From NCBI RefSeq assembly GCF_030758935.1, contig NZ_CP132333.1:4178864-4242863 (forward strand): a stretch of DNA of 64,000 nucleotides, written 5' to 3'. Positions 16,896-24,784 of the stretch are shown one piece after another; positions within the stretch are counted from its first letter, which is position 1; every line of letters begins with the position of its first letter. Below the pieces are notes generated by a model. It saw only the letters and a list, made by a program, of their open reading frames with translations. It was not told where the DNA came from and ran no database searches. The position numbers were made by a program, and so were the translations under genes. The DNA is from Geothrix sp. PMB-07 (GTDB taxonomy: Bacteria > Acidobacteriota > Holophagae > Holophagales > Holophagaceae).

Positions 16896-17983
16896 CGTCG
16901 TGTCTCCAGGTGCTCCAACACCACTTCGGCCACCGTGAGGCTCCCCTCTGGCCGGAGGTGGAAGGTGGCCCCCGCCCCATAGGCCAGCTTCAGCCGGGCT
17001 TCCAGGTTGCCAAGGCCCACTCCCTGGCCCGGCAGCAAGCCCAAGCCTTTGCCGGAGTTGGCGACCTGCAACCGCAGGCCGGTCCCTTCGCGATGCAGCC
17101 GGATGACCAGTTCGCCTCCGGCCGAGTGAGGCGCAATGCCATGTTTCAGGGCGTTTTCCACCAGGGGTTGCAGCAAGAACGGGGGCGTTTCGACAGAATC
17201 CAGGCTTTCATCCCATTCCCAACGCACCTGCAAGCGGGAACCAAACCTCAACCCTTCCACGGCCAGGAATCGCTGCACCAGAGCCCTCTCTTCGCTGAGG
17301 GGGGCCTTGGGGCGATCCCCGTGGCGCAGCAGGGCCCGGTACAACTCCGACAGATCCAGCAGCGCCTGCTCCGCGGCCAGAGGATCCATCCGCACCAGTT
17401 CGGCCAGGCCATTGAGCGAGTTAAAGAGCACATGGGGGCTCAGCTGCCCACGCAGCAGCACCCACTGGGCCTCTTCCAGTTTCGTCTCCACAGCCGCCTT
17501 TTCTTCTTCTGAAATGACCGAGAAGGCGATGATGGCCCCCACGATGGTCATCATGGGCAGACCGCCCAGCAGCGTCATGGAGAGAATGCCCATGAAGGTG
17601 GGTGTGATGCCCCGGGGGTACCCCAGTGCCGCCGCCTTCGCGCTGGCACCATGCACCAGAAACCAGCTGATGGCGACCAGCAGCAGAATGAGGAAGGCAT
17701 TGAAGACGAGCGCCTGGATCAACCCGCGCCAGAAGGGGGCCCGGCCCTGATCGTCTCCACTCCAGCGCCAGGGCAGGGGTGTCAGGAATCCATAGCAGAA
17801 GGACATCAGGAAGGGTGTGAGCAGGGAATTCGCCAGCGCCCCCGGCTGCCGCATCTGGTCCGAGGCCGAGACCAGCAGGAACTGGAACGCCGTGAACACG
17901 CCGGTGAAGACCAGCACCACCACCCAGGGCGTCCGCTTGCGCAGGCGGGACAGAAGATGCTGCTGGAGGGGGACGAATCGCAT
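16892..17983 (-). CDS. LytS/YpdA-type sensor histidine kinase
   Basis: A 363-residue membrane kinase of the pfam06580 type. The N-terminus has about four transmembrane helices (WVVVLVFTGVFTAFQFLLV, a pair near residues 115-170). The kinase core begins with QLSPHVLFNSLNGLAEL carrying the phospho-His, then LVENALKHGI as N-box and NSGKGLGLLPGQGVGLGNLE as the glycine-rich lid. I set the start at MRFVPLQQHLL; a start four codons upstream has GAGG too close to it. It is directly coupled to the LytTR regulator gene. Confidence 0.9.
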   Translation of the reverse strand: MRFVPLQQHLLSRLRKRTPWVVVLVFTGVFTAFQFLLVSASDQMRQPGALANSLLTPFLMSFCYGFLTPLPWRWSGDDQGRAPFWRGLIQALVFNAFLILLLVAISWFLVHGASAKAAALGYPRGITPTFMGILSMTLLGGLPMMTIVGAIIAFSVISEEEKAAVETKLEEAQWVLLRGQLSPHVLFNSLNGLAELVRMDPLAAEQALLDLSELYRALLRHGDRPKAPLSEERALVQRFLAVEGLRFGSRLQVRWEWDESLDSVETPPFLLQPLVENALKHGIAPHSAGGELVIRLHREGTGLRLQVANSGKGLGLLPGQGVGLGNLEARLKLAYGAGATFHLRPEGSLTVAEVVLEHLETRR

Positions 17984-18160
17984 GGCTTCCAGCATGCCTC
18001 AGTCCGATTCGTACGGACGGATGGCCGCCGGGCGGACGTTTCGGGCCGCTCATTCGGAGTTCCGCACCGGGGATCAGATCAGGGCCGGGAATCCGGGTCA
18101 GCGATTCGCCTGGAACGGTCCCCCTCTCGCCGGCACCCAAGAACCAAGCCCGGAGCCCCC

Positions 18161-18712
18161 ATGCGCCCTGTCCTGACCCTAGCCCTCACCCTGGCCGCCA
18201 GCCTGGTAGGCACCCTGCCATCCCTTGCCGCCGAAAGGAACCCCATGTCCCTGCACGAAATCACCCTCAACACCCTGGATGGCAAACCCCAGTCCCTGGC
18301 CGCCTACAAGGGGAAGGTCGTCCTGGCCGTGAACGTGGCCAGCGAATGCGGCTTCACCCCCCAGTACGCCGGTCTTCAGAAGCTCTACTCCGAACTAAAG
18401 GACAAGGGTTTGGTGATCCTGGGCTTCCCCTGCAACCAGTTCGGTGGCCAGGAGCCCGGCACCGCCGCCCAGATCGAGACCTTCTGCCAGAAGAACTACG
18501 GCGTGACCTTTCCCTTGTTTGAAAAGCTGGAGGTGAAGGGCCCCCACCAGGCGCCCGTCTACGCCTTCCTCACGGCCAAGAACGGCGAGCCCTCCTGGAA
18601 CTTCCACAAGTACCTGGTGGGTAAGGATGGTCAGGTGATCCAGGCCTTCAGCAGCAAGGTGGCTCCTGATAGCGCCGAACTAAAGGCCGCCATCGAGGCC
18701 GCGCTGAAGTAG
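18161..18712 (+). CDS. Glutathione peroxidase family protein, exported
   Basis: A 183-residue thioredoxin-fold peroxidase with a signal peptide (MRPVLTLALTLAASLVGTLPSLAA). The catalytic tetrad is visible: Cys in NVASECGFTPQY (Cys, not selenocysteine), Gln in FPCNQFGGQEPG, Trp and Asn in PSWNFHKYLV. Such Cys enzymes usually reduce hydroperoxides with thioredoxin-like donors rather than glutathione. GGAG precedes the ATG. The TAG stop abuts the reversed stop of the marC-like gene. Periplasmic location is inferred from the signal peptide, which many bacterial homologues lack. Confidence 0.93.
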   Translation: MRPVLTLALTLAASLVGTLPSLAAERNPMSLHEITLNTLDGKPQSLAAYKGKVVLAVNVASECGFTPQYAGLQKLYSELKDKGLVILGFPCNQFGGQEPGTAAQIETFCQKNYGVTFPLFEKLEVKGPHQAPVYAFLTAKNGEPSWNFHKYLVGKDGQVIQAFSSKVAPDSAELKAAIEAALK

Positions 18713-19399
18713 CTATTTGGTGGAGACAGCCGCTGCAGGCGGCGCTTGCTGCATTTCCACGTAGAGCGCCTTCACGCCGTTGATGAGGAACTGCATGGCC
18801 ACCGCGGCCAGGATGAGGCCCATGAGCTTGTTCATGACCTTGGTGCCGATGGCGCCAATGCGCGCAAACACGGCCGGGGCCTTGCGCAGGATGAGGTAGG
18901 TCAACCAGATGTTGGCGATGATGGCCATCAGCACCACGCCGTACTCGCGCCAGGTCACGCCCGCGATCATGCCCATCACGGTGGACAGTGTTCCCGGGCC
19001 CGCCAACAAAGGGATGCCGAAGGGGATGATGGCGAAATCCTCGGGGTGTTTGAGGCTGGCTTCGGCCTTTTCATCCTCGGTGCTTCGCTCACGAGGATCT
19101 TCGCCATAGAGCATGGAGATGGCGCGGTAGAGCACCAGCACGCCCCCCACGAAGCGCATGGCCAGGGCTGTGAAGCCGAAGAAACTGAAGATGAATTGGC
19201 CCACCAGCGCGAACACGATCATGGCCGTGCCTGCTGTCAGAGAGGCCTTTCGCGCACTGCGGCGGAGGGCGACGCGATCCATGCCCACCGTGGCGCTGGC
19301 GAAGATGGCCGCCGCGCTGATGGGATTCAGCACCGAGAACAGCGACGTGGTCACGCCGAGGGCAAAGGACCAGGAGGGCAGGGGGCCGAGGTGGGGCAT
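18713..19399 (-). CDS. MarC-family integral membrane protein
   Basis: A 228-residue protein with six predicted transmembrane helices and the MarC-family features: N-terminal LFSVLNPISAAAIFAS, central PEDFAIIPFGIPLLAGPGTLSTVM, and a C-terminal NKLMGLILAAVAMQFLINGV. MarC was once linked to multiple antibiotic resistance, but that link has been withdrawn and the function is unknown. It is convergent with the glutathione peroxidase and lies back to back with the acyltransferase gene, 27 bases away. Confidence 0.9.
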   Translation of the reverse strand: MPHLGPLPSWSFALGVTTSLFSVLNPISAAAIFASATVGMDRVALRRSARKASLTAGTAMIVFALVGQFIFSFFGFTALAMRFVGGVLVLYRAISMLYGEDPRERSTEDEKAEASLKHPEDFAIIPFGIPLLAGPGTLSTVMGMIAGVTWREYGVVLMAIIANIWLTYLILRKAPAVFARIGAIGTKVMNKLMGLILAAVAMQFLINGVKALYVEMQQAPPAAAVSTK

Positions 19400-19426
19400 G
19401 CGCTACTGTAGCGCTAGCATGAAGCC

Positions 19427-20041
19427 ATGCGCGATCCAGAAGCCCTTCGCGAACAACACAAACGGCGCCTGTCCTGGATGCCCTGGCTCTACTTCGCCTT
19501 GAAGGTCCGACACCGCGACTGGGCCCAGGCCTGGCAGGCCGAGGTTCAGGCCCAGCTTCTGGCCCAGGAGACGGTGCACCTGGGCGAGGGCTGCTTCATC
19601 GCCCCGGAGGCGGCCATCTTCGGAGAGCCTGGCCGCCCTGTGGTTCTCGGCGACCGCTGCGCCATCGCAGCCCAGGCCTTTCTCCATGGCCCCATCACCC
19701 TGGGCAGTGATGTGAGCGTCAATGCTGGGGCACGGTTGGACGGAGGTCGCAAGGGCCTCGTCATCGGGGATGGCACCCGCATCGCCAGCGGCGCCGCCCT
19801 CTATGCCTTCGATCATGGCCTGAAATCCGATCGCGACATCAAAGATCAGCCTGTGAGATCGCGTGGCATCCGCATTGGGCGAGATGTGTGGATTGGCGCC
19901 AACGCGGGCGTGACCGATGGCGTCACCATCGGCGACCACGCCGTGGTGGCCATGGGGGCCGTGGTGGTCAGGGATGTGCCCGAGTGGTCCATCGTGGCGG
20001 GCGTACCAGCCGCCGTGGTGGGTGACCGTCGCGACAAGTAA
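19427..20041 (+). CDS. Left-handed beta-helix (hexapeptide repeat) acyltransferase
   Basis: A 204-residue protein with an alpha-helical N-terminus (about 45 residues) and then hexapeptide repeats such as VVLGDR, ITLGSD, LVIGDG, IRIGRDVWIGANAGVTDGV and VTIGDHAVVAMGAVV, ending in VPEWSIVAGVPAAVVG. This is typical of O-acetyltransferases that modify sugars in surface polysaccharides (WbbJ/NodL-like). The loop YAFDHGLKSD contains the usual catalytic His. The acceptor cannot be named; no polysaccharide cluster adjoins it. Confidence 0.88.
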   Translation: MRDPEALREQHKRRLSWMPWLYFALKVRHRDWAQAWQAEVQAQLLAQETVHLGEGCFIAPEAAIFGEPGRPVVLGDRCAIAAQAFLHGPITLGSDVSVNAGARLDGGRKGLVIGDGTRIASGAALYAFDHGLKSDRDIKDQPVRSRGIRIGRDVWIGANAGVTDGVTIGDHAVVAMGAVVVRDVPEWSIVAGVPAAVVGDRRDK

Positions 20042-20110
20042 GGCGTCGTCCCCTGCCACAGCGTGGCGGCTGCACGTTGCATTTCGCGAGACGCGGTTGA
20101 ATGATTGTGT

Positions 20111-20143
20111 TTGTAAATATTACAGATATTTAATTTATATTAT
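20111..20143 (+). promoter_or_regulatory. AT-rich promoter region before the small secreted protein
   Basis: A sharply AT-rich patch (20100-20150) within GC-rich DNA carries a possible -35 TTGTAA (20111-20116) and overlapping -10 candidates TTATAT/TATATT/TATTAT (20135-20143). The next gene starts at 20206, leaving a 60-base leader. The exact -10 cannot be decided. Confidence 0.4.
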
Positions 20144-20205
20144 TGGCACAAGACGTGAACAATCCTCTGCACCGGGCAGGCAACCCAGCCCCGGAAGGAG
20201 ACACC

Positions 20206-20481
20206 ATGCGAAGCTTGGTTCTGTTCGCCCTTGCAACCCTCGCGACCCTTCCACTCTCCGCCCATGGCCGCTGCTGGCAGGGCCCCCGCCGCGTCGTGGT
20301 GATCGAAGCCCCCCGCTGCTCCCCCTACCGCCATTGGGACGAGCGGCGGTGGGAGGATCGCTGGGAGCGCCGCGCCTGGCACAGGCACCACGACTGCGAT
20401 GATGACCGCATCATCCTGCGGCCCCTGCCACGTCCTTTGACCCCGCCCTTTGAAGGCCGAGTGGAGTTTCGGATCCGCTGA
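20206..20481 (+). CDS. Small secreted Arg/Trp/His-rich protein, unknown function
   Basis: A 91-residue protein starting MRSLVLFALATLATLPLSAHG, a clear signal peptide, preceded by AAGGAG. The mature part holds two Cys near its start and a charged stretch rich in Arg, Trp, His and Asp (HWDERRWEDRWERRAWHRHH, then DCDDDR). No domain is recognised. Tandem Trp-Arg patterns of this kind occur in small periplasmic proteins of unknown role. It has its own AT-rich promoter region and a terminator-like hairpin after it, so it is probably monocistronic. Confidence 0.7.
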   Translation: MRSLVLFALATLATLPLSAHGRCWQGPRRVVVIEAPRCSPYRHWDERRWEDRWERRAWHRHHDCDDDRIILRPLPRPLTPPFEGRVEFRIR

Positions 20482-20523
20482 CCCAGCCATGCGACAGTCA
20501 TTGTCCAATGATGAGCTTGAAAC

Positions 20524-20555
20524 TGAGAGGGTGGCCCGGGCCGCTCTCTTTTTTT
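20524..20555 (+). terminator. Intrinsic terminator after the small secreted protein
   Basis: GAGAG and CTCTC arms enclose an inner GGCCC/GGGCC pairing and are followed by a run of seven or more T residues (20549-20555). Position 40 bases after the stop codon and the T-tract make this a good rho-independent terminator for the plus-strand gene ending at 20481. Confidence 0.75.
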
Positions 20556-20566
20556 CGCATCAGCCC

Positions 20567-20595
20567 TTGACAAAAACGAAAATAAAACGAATATT
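20567..20595 (+). promoter_or_regulatory. Sigma-70 type promoter before a 66-residue ORF
   Basis: TTGACA (20567-20572), a 17-base A-rich spacer and AATATT (20590-20595) give a near-consensus promoter right after the upstream terminator and 27 bases before the ATG at 20622. This supports the short ORF as a real gene. Confidence 0.6.
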
Positions 20596-20621
20596 GAGCT
20601 CATGGAACGGATGGAGCCCCC

Positions 20622-20822
20622 ATGCTGACCTCTCCTCGCAGTTTCGGTTACAAACTCAGCGACTACTTCATGGAATACGGCCCCATTGAGGCCGACAGCC
20701 TGGATGCTGCCAAGGCTCAGATCCGGCGTCGCCTCGGCGTGAACCGGTTGCCCCTGGGCCTGCACATCTGGGACCTGGCGGAACGCCCCCTCACCCGCTG
20801 GCGGGTGGATGTCGCCAGCTAA
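20622..20822 (+). CDS. Small hypothetical protein, 66 residues
   Basis: A short acidic-basic balanced protein (SFGYKLSDYFMEYGPIEADS, then AKAQIRRRLGVNRLPLGLHI) with no signal peptide or membrane helix and no family I recognise. It is supported by a near-consensus promoter, a GGAG site 6 bases before the ATG, and codon use with GC-rich third positions. The pattern of an Arg/Leu-rich helix followed by LHIWDL and an RWRVD end suggests a small alpha/beta fold. It is convergent with ribF, 6 bases apart. Confidence 0.65.
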   Translation: MLTSPRSFGYKLSDYFMEYGPIEADSLDAAKAQIRRRLGVNRLPLGLHIWDLAERPLTRWRVDVAS

Positions 20823-20828
20823 CCACGC

Positions 20829-21764
20829 CTAAACCCGATTGGCTGTCCACCAGGCCTGGCCCTCGGCCACATCCTGCGCAATCTGGGCCCGAAGCTCATC
20901 CACCGAACGGAACTTCACTTCGCCCCGGATGCGGTGAAGAAACCGCACATGGAGCCGAGCACCATAGAGGTCGCCCTCAAACCCCGGCAAGTGGGTTTCC
21001 ACGGTGAGCCGCTGCCCATCAAAGGTGGGCTTTTCTCCTACGTTCGTGAGCCCCAAGTGGCTGCCCCCATGATGGGGCATGGCCACTTCCGTGACATAAA
21101 CCCCATAGGCTGGCATCTGCTCTTGTTCCCAGGCCAGGTTAGCCGTGGGAAATCCCAGGTGGCGGCCCCGGCGGTCACCCTCCACCACCACGCCCGTGAG
21201 GGTGTATGGATGCCCCAGGAAGGCGGCGGCCATGGCCACATCCCCCGCATCCAGGGCCTCGCGGATGCGGGTGCTGGAAAGACGGCCCCCGTCGGGCGCC
21301 CGCAGGGCGAGCGTGCGGACAAGGCAGTTGTGGGACGCGCCCCAGGCTTCCAGGGTGCTCACGGTCCCGCTGCGGTCACGGCCAAAGCAGAAGGCCCGGC
21401 CCACGTGAATCTCCACTGGCCTGAGGGTCTGCTGGAGGCGGTCCAGGAAGGCTTCGGGGCTCAGTTCGGAAAAGGTCCGGCTGAACGGAATCACCCAGGC
21501 CAAGTCCATGGCCTCGGCCTCAAAGGCCGCCAACCGCTGCTCCAGGGTCATGAGCAGCTTCGGCTTCCGCTCCGGGGACACCACCAGGGTCGGGTGGGGA
21601 TCAAAGGTGACCACCGCCGCGCGCTGTCCCTGGGCCTTGGCCCGCCCGGAGGCAATCTGCAGCAGTTCCCGATGGCCCGCGTGAACGCCATCGAAGGTGC
21701 CCAAGGTGACCACGAAAGGGCCCGAGGCCGGAGCCGTCTCAAGATCGTGACGCCAGACTTCCAT
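20829..21764 (-). CDS. ribF: Bifunctional riboflavin kinase / FAD synthetase
   Basis: A 311-residue enzyme that phosphorylates riboflavin to FMN and adenylates FMN to FAD. The N-terminal nucleotidyltransferase domain has VTLGTFDGVHAGHRELL and the SSTRIREAL motif. The C-terminal riboflavin kinase domain has GHPYTLTGVVVEGDRRGRHL, GFPTANL and KPTFDG. Two adjacent ATG codons (21767, 21764) are possible starts; the second has better spacing from GGAG. Either overlaps the end of the TerC gene. ribD lies elsewhere in this window (46.8 kb), so riboflavin genes are scattered. Confidence 0.95.
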   Translation of the reverse strand: MEVWRHDLETAPASGPFVVTLGTFDGVHAGHRELLQIASGRAKAQGQRAAVVTFDPHPTLVVSPERKPKLLMTLEQRLAAFEAEAMDLAWVIPFSRTFSELSPEAFLDRLQQTLRPVEIHVGRAFCFGRDRSGTVSTLEAWGASHNCLVRTLALRAPDGGRLSSTRIREALDAGDVAMAAAFLGHPYTLTGVVVEGDRRGRHLGFPTANLAWEQEQMPAYGVYVTEVAMPHHGGSHLGLTNVGEKPTFDGQRLTVETHLPGFEGDLYGARLHVRFLHRIRGEVKFRSVDELRAQIAQDVAEGQAWWTANRV

Positions 21765-22708
21765 CATGCTTCTCCGTCCCGCTCTGCTGGCCAGGCCAGG
21801 CTGGCCACCACGCTGCCCGCCAGCACTGCGGCGATGATCAGCAGGCTGTACTGAACCGGGATGTGGAACCATTTCGCCACGCACATCTTCACGCCCACGA
21901 AGGCCAGCACCACGGCCAGGCCGGTCTTCAGCCGATGGAAGCGGTCCATCATCTTGGCCAGCAGGAAGTAGAGGCTCCTCAATCCCAGAATGGCAAAAAT
22001 GTTCGACGTGTAGACCACGAAAGGATCGCGGCTCACGGCCAGCACCGCCGGGATGGAATCCACGGCGAACACCAGATCTGTCACCTCGATGGTGATGAGC
22101 ACCAGCAGCATGGGCGTGGCGAAGCGTTTGCCAGCCCGGACCACCCAGAAATGCTCGTGACCGCCCGTCTCGTCATAGGGCACCAGGCGCCGGAAGGCCC
22201 GCACCATGGGGTTCTGCGTCGGATCCGCCTCCTGCTCATCGACCAGCAGCATCTTGAGGCCCGTGTAGACGAGGAAACCGCCGAAGACGTACATCATCCA
22301 CTCGAAGCGGTTCAGCAGGGCCGTGCCCGCCAGGATCATGGCGGCACGCATGATCAACGCGCCCAGCACACCCCAGAACAGCACCCGGTGCTGATGGCGG
22401 AGATCCACTTGGAAGCTGCGGAAGACCAGAACAAACACGAACAGGTTGTCGACACTGAGGGATTTCTCCAGCACGTAGCCCGTGAACCATTCCAGGCCCT
22501 TCTGCGTGCCCTCCGCCTGGAAGATCAGGCCATTGAAAATCAGCGCCAGGCTGATCCACACCACGCTCCAGATCCCGGCCTCGCGCATGCTGGGCGCGTG
22601 GATCCGCCGGTTGAAGACACCCAGGTCCAGGGCCAGCATGAGAAACACGAAGGCATGGAATCCAACCCAAGCCCACCAGGGCGCGGCTTGGAGCAGGGCA
22701 TCAACCAA
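21764..22708 (-). CDS. TerC/Alx-family integral membrane protein
   Basis: A 314-residue protein with about nine transmembrane helices and the TerC motif EKSLSVDNLFVFVLVFRSF, including the membrane Asp, plus FAVDSIPAVLAVSRDPFVVY. Members (TerC, Alx, MeeF-like) are implicated in Mn2+ export and metal loading at the membrane, and in tellurite resistance. No yybP-ykoY manganese riboswitch is seen in the 100-base leader. The stop overlaps the ribF start, so the two are co-transcribed. Confidence 0.9.
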   Translation of the reverse strand: MVDALLQAAPWWAWVGFHAFVFLMLALDLGVFNRRIHAPSMREAGIWSVVWISLALIFNGLIFQAEGTQKGLEWFTGYVLEKSLSVDNLFVFVLVFRSFQVDLRHQHRVLFWGVLGALIMRAAMILAGTALLNRFEWMMYVFGGFLVYTGLKMLLVDEQEADPTQNPMVRAFRRLVPYDETGGHEHFWVVRAGKRFATPMLLVLITIEVTDLVFAVDSIPAVLAVSRDPFVVYTSNIFAILGLRSLYFLLAKMMDRFHRLKTGLAVVLAFVGVKMCVAKWFHIPVQYSLLIIAAVLAGSVVASLAWPAERDGEA

Positions 22709-22766
22709 GGGTCCTCCAGATCTTTTAGCTTATCTGGGTTGCCAAGCCCCGGCCCAGCCACACGCC

Positions 22767-22792
22767 AGAAGGGGCCCCGAAGGGCCCCTTCT
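22767..22792 (-). terminator. GC-rich hairpin after the small periplasmic protein
   Basis: A perfect 11-bp stem AGAAGGGGCCC / GGGCCCCTTCT with a CGAA tetraloop lies 20 bases beyond the stop of the gene at 22812. It lacks a T-tract on the minus strand, so it may be a weak terminator or an mRNA 3'-end stabiliser. Confidence 0.5.
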
Positions 22793-22811
22793 CATCCTCG
22801 GAATCACAGGC

Positions 22812-23168
22812 CTACTTGGTGGTCTGGGCGTCGTGTTTCTGTATGCGGATGCGGCGGCTTTCCTTGTTCTGTTCCCGCTCAATCTTGGCCGCTTCCTTCT
22901 TGGTGATCTTGCCGTCGGCCTCGGCCTTGACGATGTCCTTGTCGACCTTGGCTTCCTGACGCTCCAGGCGGGCCGTCTCCTTGGGCGTCAGCGAACCGCT
23001 GGCTACGCCCTGGGCAATGCGCTTCTGCTGGCGATCCGCACGCTTTTCGGCGCGGGCCTCGCGCTTGGGCGTGGCGGTTTGCGTGCCCGGCTCCGGGGTC
23101 TGGGCGAAGAGGGAGGCGCCCACCAGTGTGATCCCGAAGGCGGCGAGGGCGAGGCGGCGGAGGTTCAT
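22812..23168 (-). CDS. Small periplasmic Lys/Arg-rich protein of a conserved uncharacterised family
   Basis: A 118-residue protein with signal peptide MNLRRLALAAFGITLVGASLFAQ. The mature part is a long charged helix with two related units: IAQGVASGSLTPKETARLER and a later one, VKAEADGKITKKEAAKIERE, followed by RRIRIQKHD. I recognise this paired LTxxE...L/DGxITxxE pattern from an uncharacterised family of exported proteins in many proteobacteria; no function is established. The DGxIT loop resembles a degenerate EF-hand, but the canonical ligand set is incomplete. AAAGGAA precedes the ATG. Confidence 0.75.
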   Translation of the reverse strand: MNLRRLALAAFGITLVGASLFAQTPEPGTQTATPKREARAEKRADRQQKRIAQGVASGSLTPKETARLERQEAKVDKDIVKAEADGKITKKEAAKIEREQNKESRRIRIQKHDAQTTK

Positions 23169-23361
23169 GGTGATTCCTTTCGGGTGAGGGGCAACGGCCC
23201 CAGAGGCTTTCAGGTCATAACCCATGCCAACTGAGTATCTGTCTTGACCCCAATCCTTCTGAATTGGTTGAGACGGGTTGCTGAGGAACCTTGCCTCAGA
23301 GAGGTCGCTGCCTGTTGCAGCCTGCCTCGCCACGGCCCCGAGAATCCCACATCATGTCCCC

Positions 23362-24093
23362 ATGAGCCTGCCCCGCCTGTTCATGGACGCCCTGCCGACG
23401 GCTGAAAACACGCTGGTCCATCTCGGTCCCGAAGCGTCCCGCCACCTGAAGGCCCTGCGCCTGAAACCTGGGGCGGCCTTGGAACTGGTACTGGGCGAAG
23501 AAATCTGGACTGCAGACCTGGCGGAGTTGGACCGGGGTCGCGCCACAGCCAGACTCGTTTCCCCTCTGCAGGAAGAGCGCGAACCCCCCATGGCCCTGGA
23601 GGCCTGCTTGCCCCTGCCCGCCCAGCTCAGCCTTTTCGATGAGTGGCTGCCACCCCTCGTGGAACTGGGCGCCACCCTCATCCAGCCCGTCATCTACCAG
23701 CGCAGCGAGTACGACGCCGCCAAAACCCTGGCCCGCATGGAACGCTGGTCGCGTCTCATCCAATCCGCCTGTGAGCAGAGCCACCGCAGCCGCCTGCCCG
23801 AACTGCGTGCCCCCATCCCTTTCGAGCAACTGCTGGGCTGGCCGTCTTCGCAGAAGTGGGTGGCCTATGAACTCGCTACCGGATTGGCCAATCCGGACTT
23901 TTGTCACGAATCCCTGGCCTTCACCAGCGGGCCCGAGGGTGGCATCACCCCCGGTGAATTCGCGGCCCTGGAAAAAGCCGGCTGGAAACCCGTGAGCCTG
24001 GGACGAAGCATTCTTCGCGCCGTCACGGCCCCAGTGGCTCTGCTGGGGGCCATCCAGTTTCAGATCGGCCGTCTGCACTCCAAGGAAGACTGA
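23362..24093 (+). CDS. rsmE: 16S rRNA (uracil-1498 N3) methyltransferase RsmE
   Basis: A 243-residue SPOUT-class methyltransferase acting on the small ribosomal subunit. The N-terminal PUA-like part (RLFMDALPT through HLKALRLKPG) precedes the knotted SAM-binding domain with FTSGPEGGITPGEFAAL and SLGRSILRAVTAPVALLG, the family's SAM loop. QPVIYQRSEYDAAKT matches the conserved central region. The start is MSLPRLF; an in-frame extension upstream is not conserved in character. Confidence 0.94.
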   Translation: MSLPRLFMDALPTAENTLVHLGPEASRHLKALRLKPGAALELVLGEEIWTADLAELDRGRATARLVSPLQEEREPPMALEACLPLPAQLSLFDEWLPPLVELGATLIQPVIYQRSEYDAAKTLARMERWSRLIQSACEQSHRSRLPELRAPIPFEQLLGWPSSQKWVAYELATGLANPDFCHESLAFTSGPEGGITPGEFAALEKAGWKPVSLGRSILRAVTAPVALLGAIQFQIGRLHSKED

Positions 24094-24121
24094 TCCCGCT
24101 CCATGAAAACATCCCGCTCTT

Positions 24122-24139
24122 CCCGGCACTCCTGCCGGG
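24122..24139 (+). terminator. Hairpin after rsmE
   Basis: A perfect 7-bp stem CCCGGCA / TGCCGGG with a CTCC loop lies 29 bases after the rsmE stop. No T-tract follows, so it is at best a weak terminator. The rest of the 24094-24229 gap shows nothing further apart from the AGGAG site of the next gene. Confidence 0.4.
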
Positions 24140-24229
24140 CTTACCGAAGTTCAGATCTGGCCGTTCAGAGCCGATGGCTTAACGGTGAGCTTTCAGTCTT
24201 TGGCAGCCCCGCGCATCAGGAGTCAACCC

Positions 24230-24727
24230 ATGAGTTTCAGAACCGCTTTCTCCGCCCTCGTCCTTCTGGCAGTGCCCCTTTGTGCCGGCGATTTCGACGC
24301 CCTCGCCAAGAGCCTCCGCCAAACCTGGCCCAACTGCACCACCGTGATGGTGGTGTGTGACGTCGCGAACAGCAAGGGCACCGTGGAAGCCGCCAGCAGC
24401 GCCTTCAGCGGCGTGAAGGTGATGGTGGTGGATGTCAAAGGCCCGCAGGATATCGGAAGGGCCGCTGGAGCCGTCACCACCCGCCACCCCGACGCCGTAT
24501 TGTTGCTGCCCAGCGACAAGGTGGTCAGTGACGGGAGCAGTGCGGCCTCTTTTCTCATCCAGCGCCTGGGCGCGGCCAAAATTCCAGTCATCTGCACCTC
24601 TGAGGCCGGTGTCCGCCAGGGTGCGGTGTTCGCCACCGGGCCCAGCACCGGGGGGAAGGTCTTTGCCAATGCCAAGGCCGCAGGGGTCGCGGGCGTGAGT
24701 GTACCCGCCGGTGCCACCAACATCTGA
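24230..24727 (+). CDS. Exported protein resembling a fragment of ABC-type substrate-binding proteins
   Basis: A 165-residue protein with signal peptide MSFRTAFSALVLLAVPLCAG. The body reads like one lobe of a periplasmic-binding fold: a Rossmann-like strand-helix series with VMVVDVKGPQDIGRAAGAV, DAVLLLPSDKVVSDGSSAAS and KIPVICTSEAGVRQGAVFAT. These match the style of the ABC_sub_bind (pfam04392) family, but the protein is about half the usual length and no permease or ATPase gene adjoins. AGGAG precedes the ATG. Function is not assigned. Confidence 0.7.
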   Translation: MSFRTAFSALVLLAVPLCAGDFDALAKSLRQTWPNCTTVMVVCDVANSKGTVEAASSAFSGVKVMVVDVKGPQDIGRAAGAVTTRHPDAVLLLPSDKVVSDGSSAASFLIQRLGAAKIPVICTSEAGVRQGAVFATGPSTGGKVFANAKAAGVAGVSVPAGATNI

Positions 24728-24784
24728 TCTCCTCCAAGGCCCCGTCTTGCGAGGTATGCTGAGGGCTCCCTCCGAGGAGCCTTC

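Noticed and set aside
18754..18767. TTTCCACGTAGAGC resembling parS
   Set aside because: Three mismatches to the 14-base palindrome, inside the MarC-family coding sequence; probably chance.
22709..22811. yybP-ykoY manganese riboswitch before the TerC gene
   Set aside because: The leader is only about 100 bases and holds a simple GC hairpin belonging to the upstream gene; no riboswitch core is seen.
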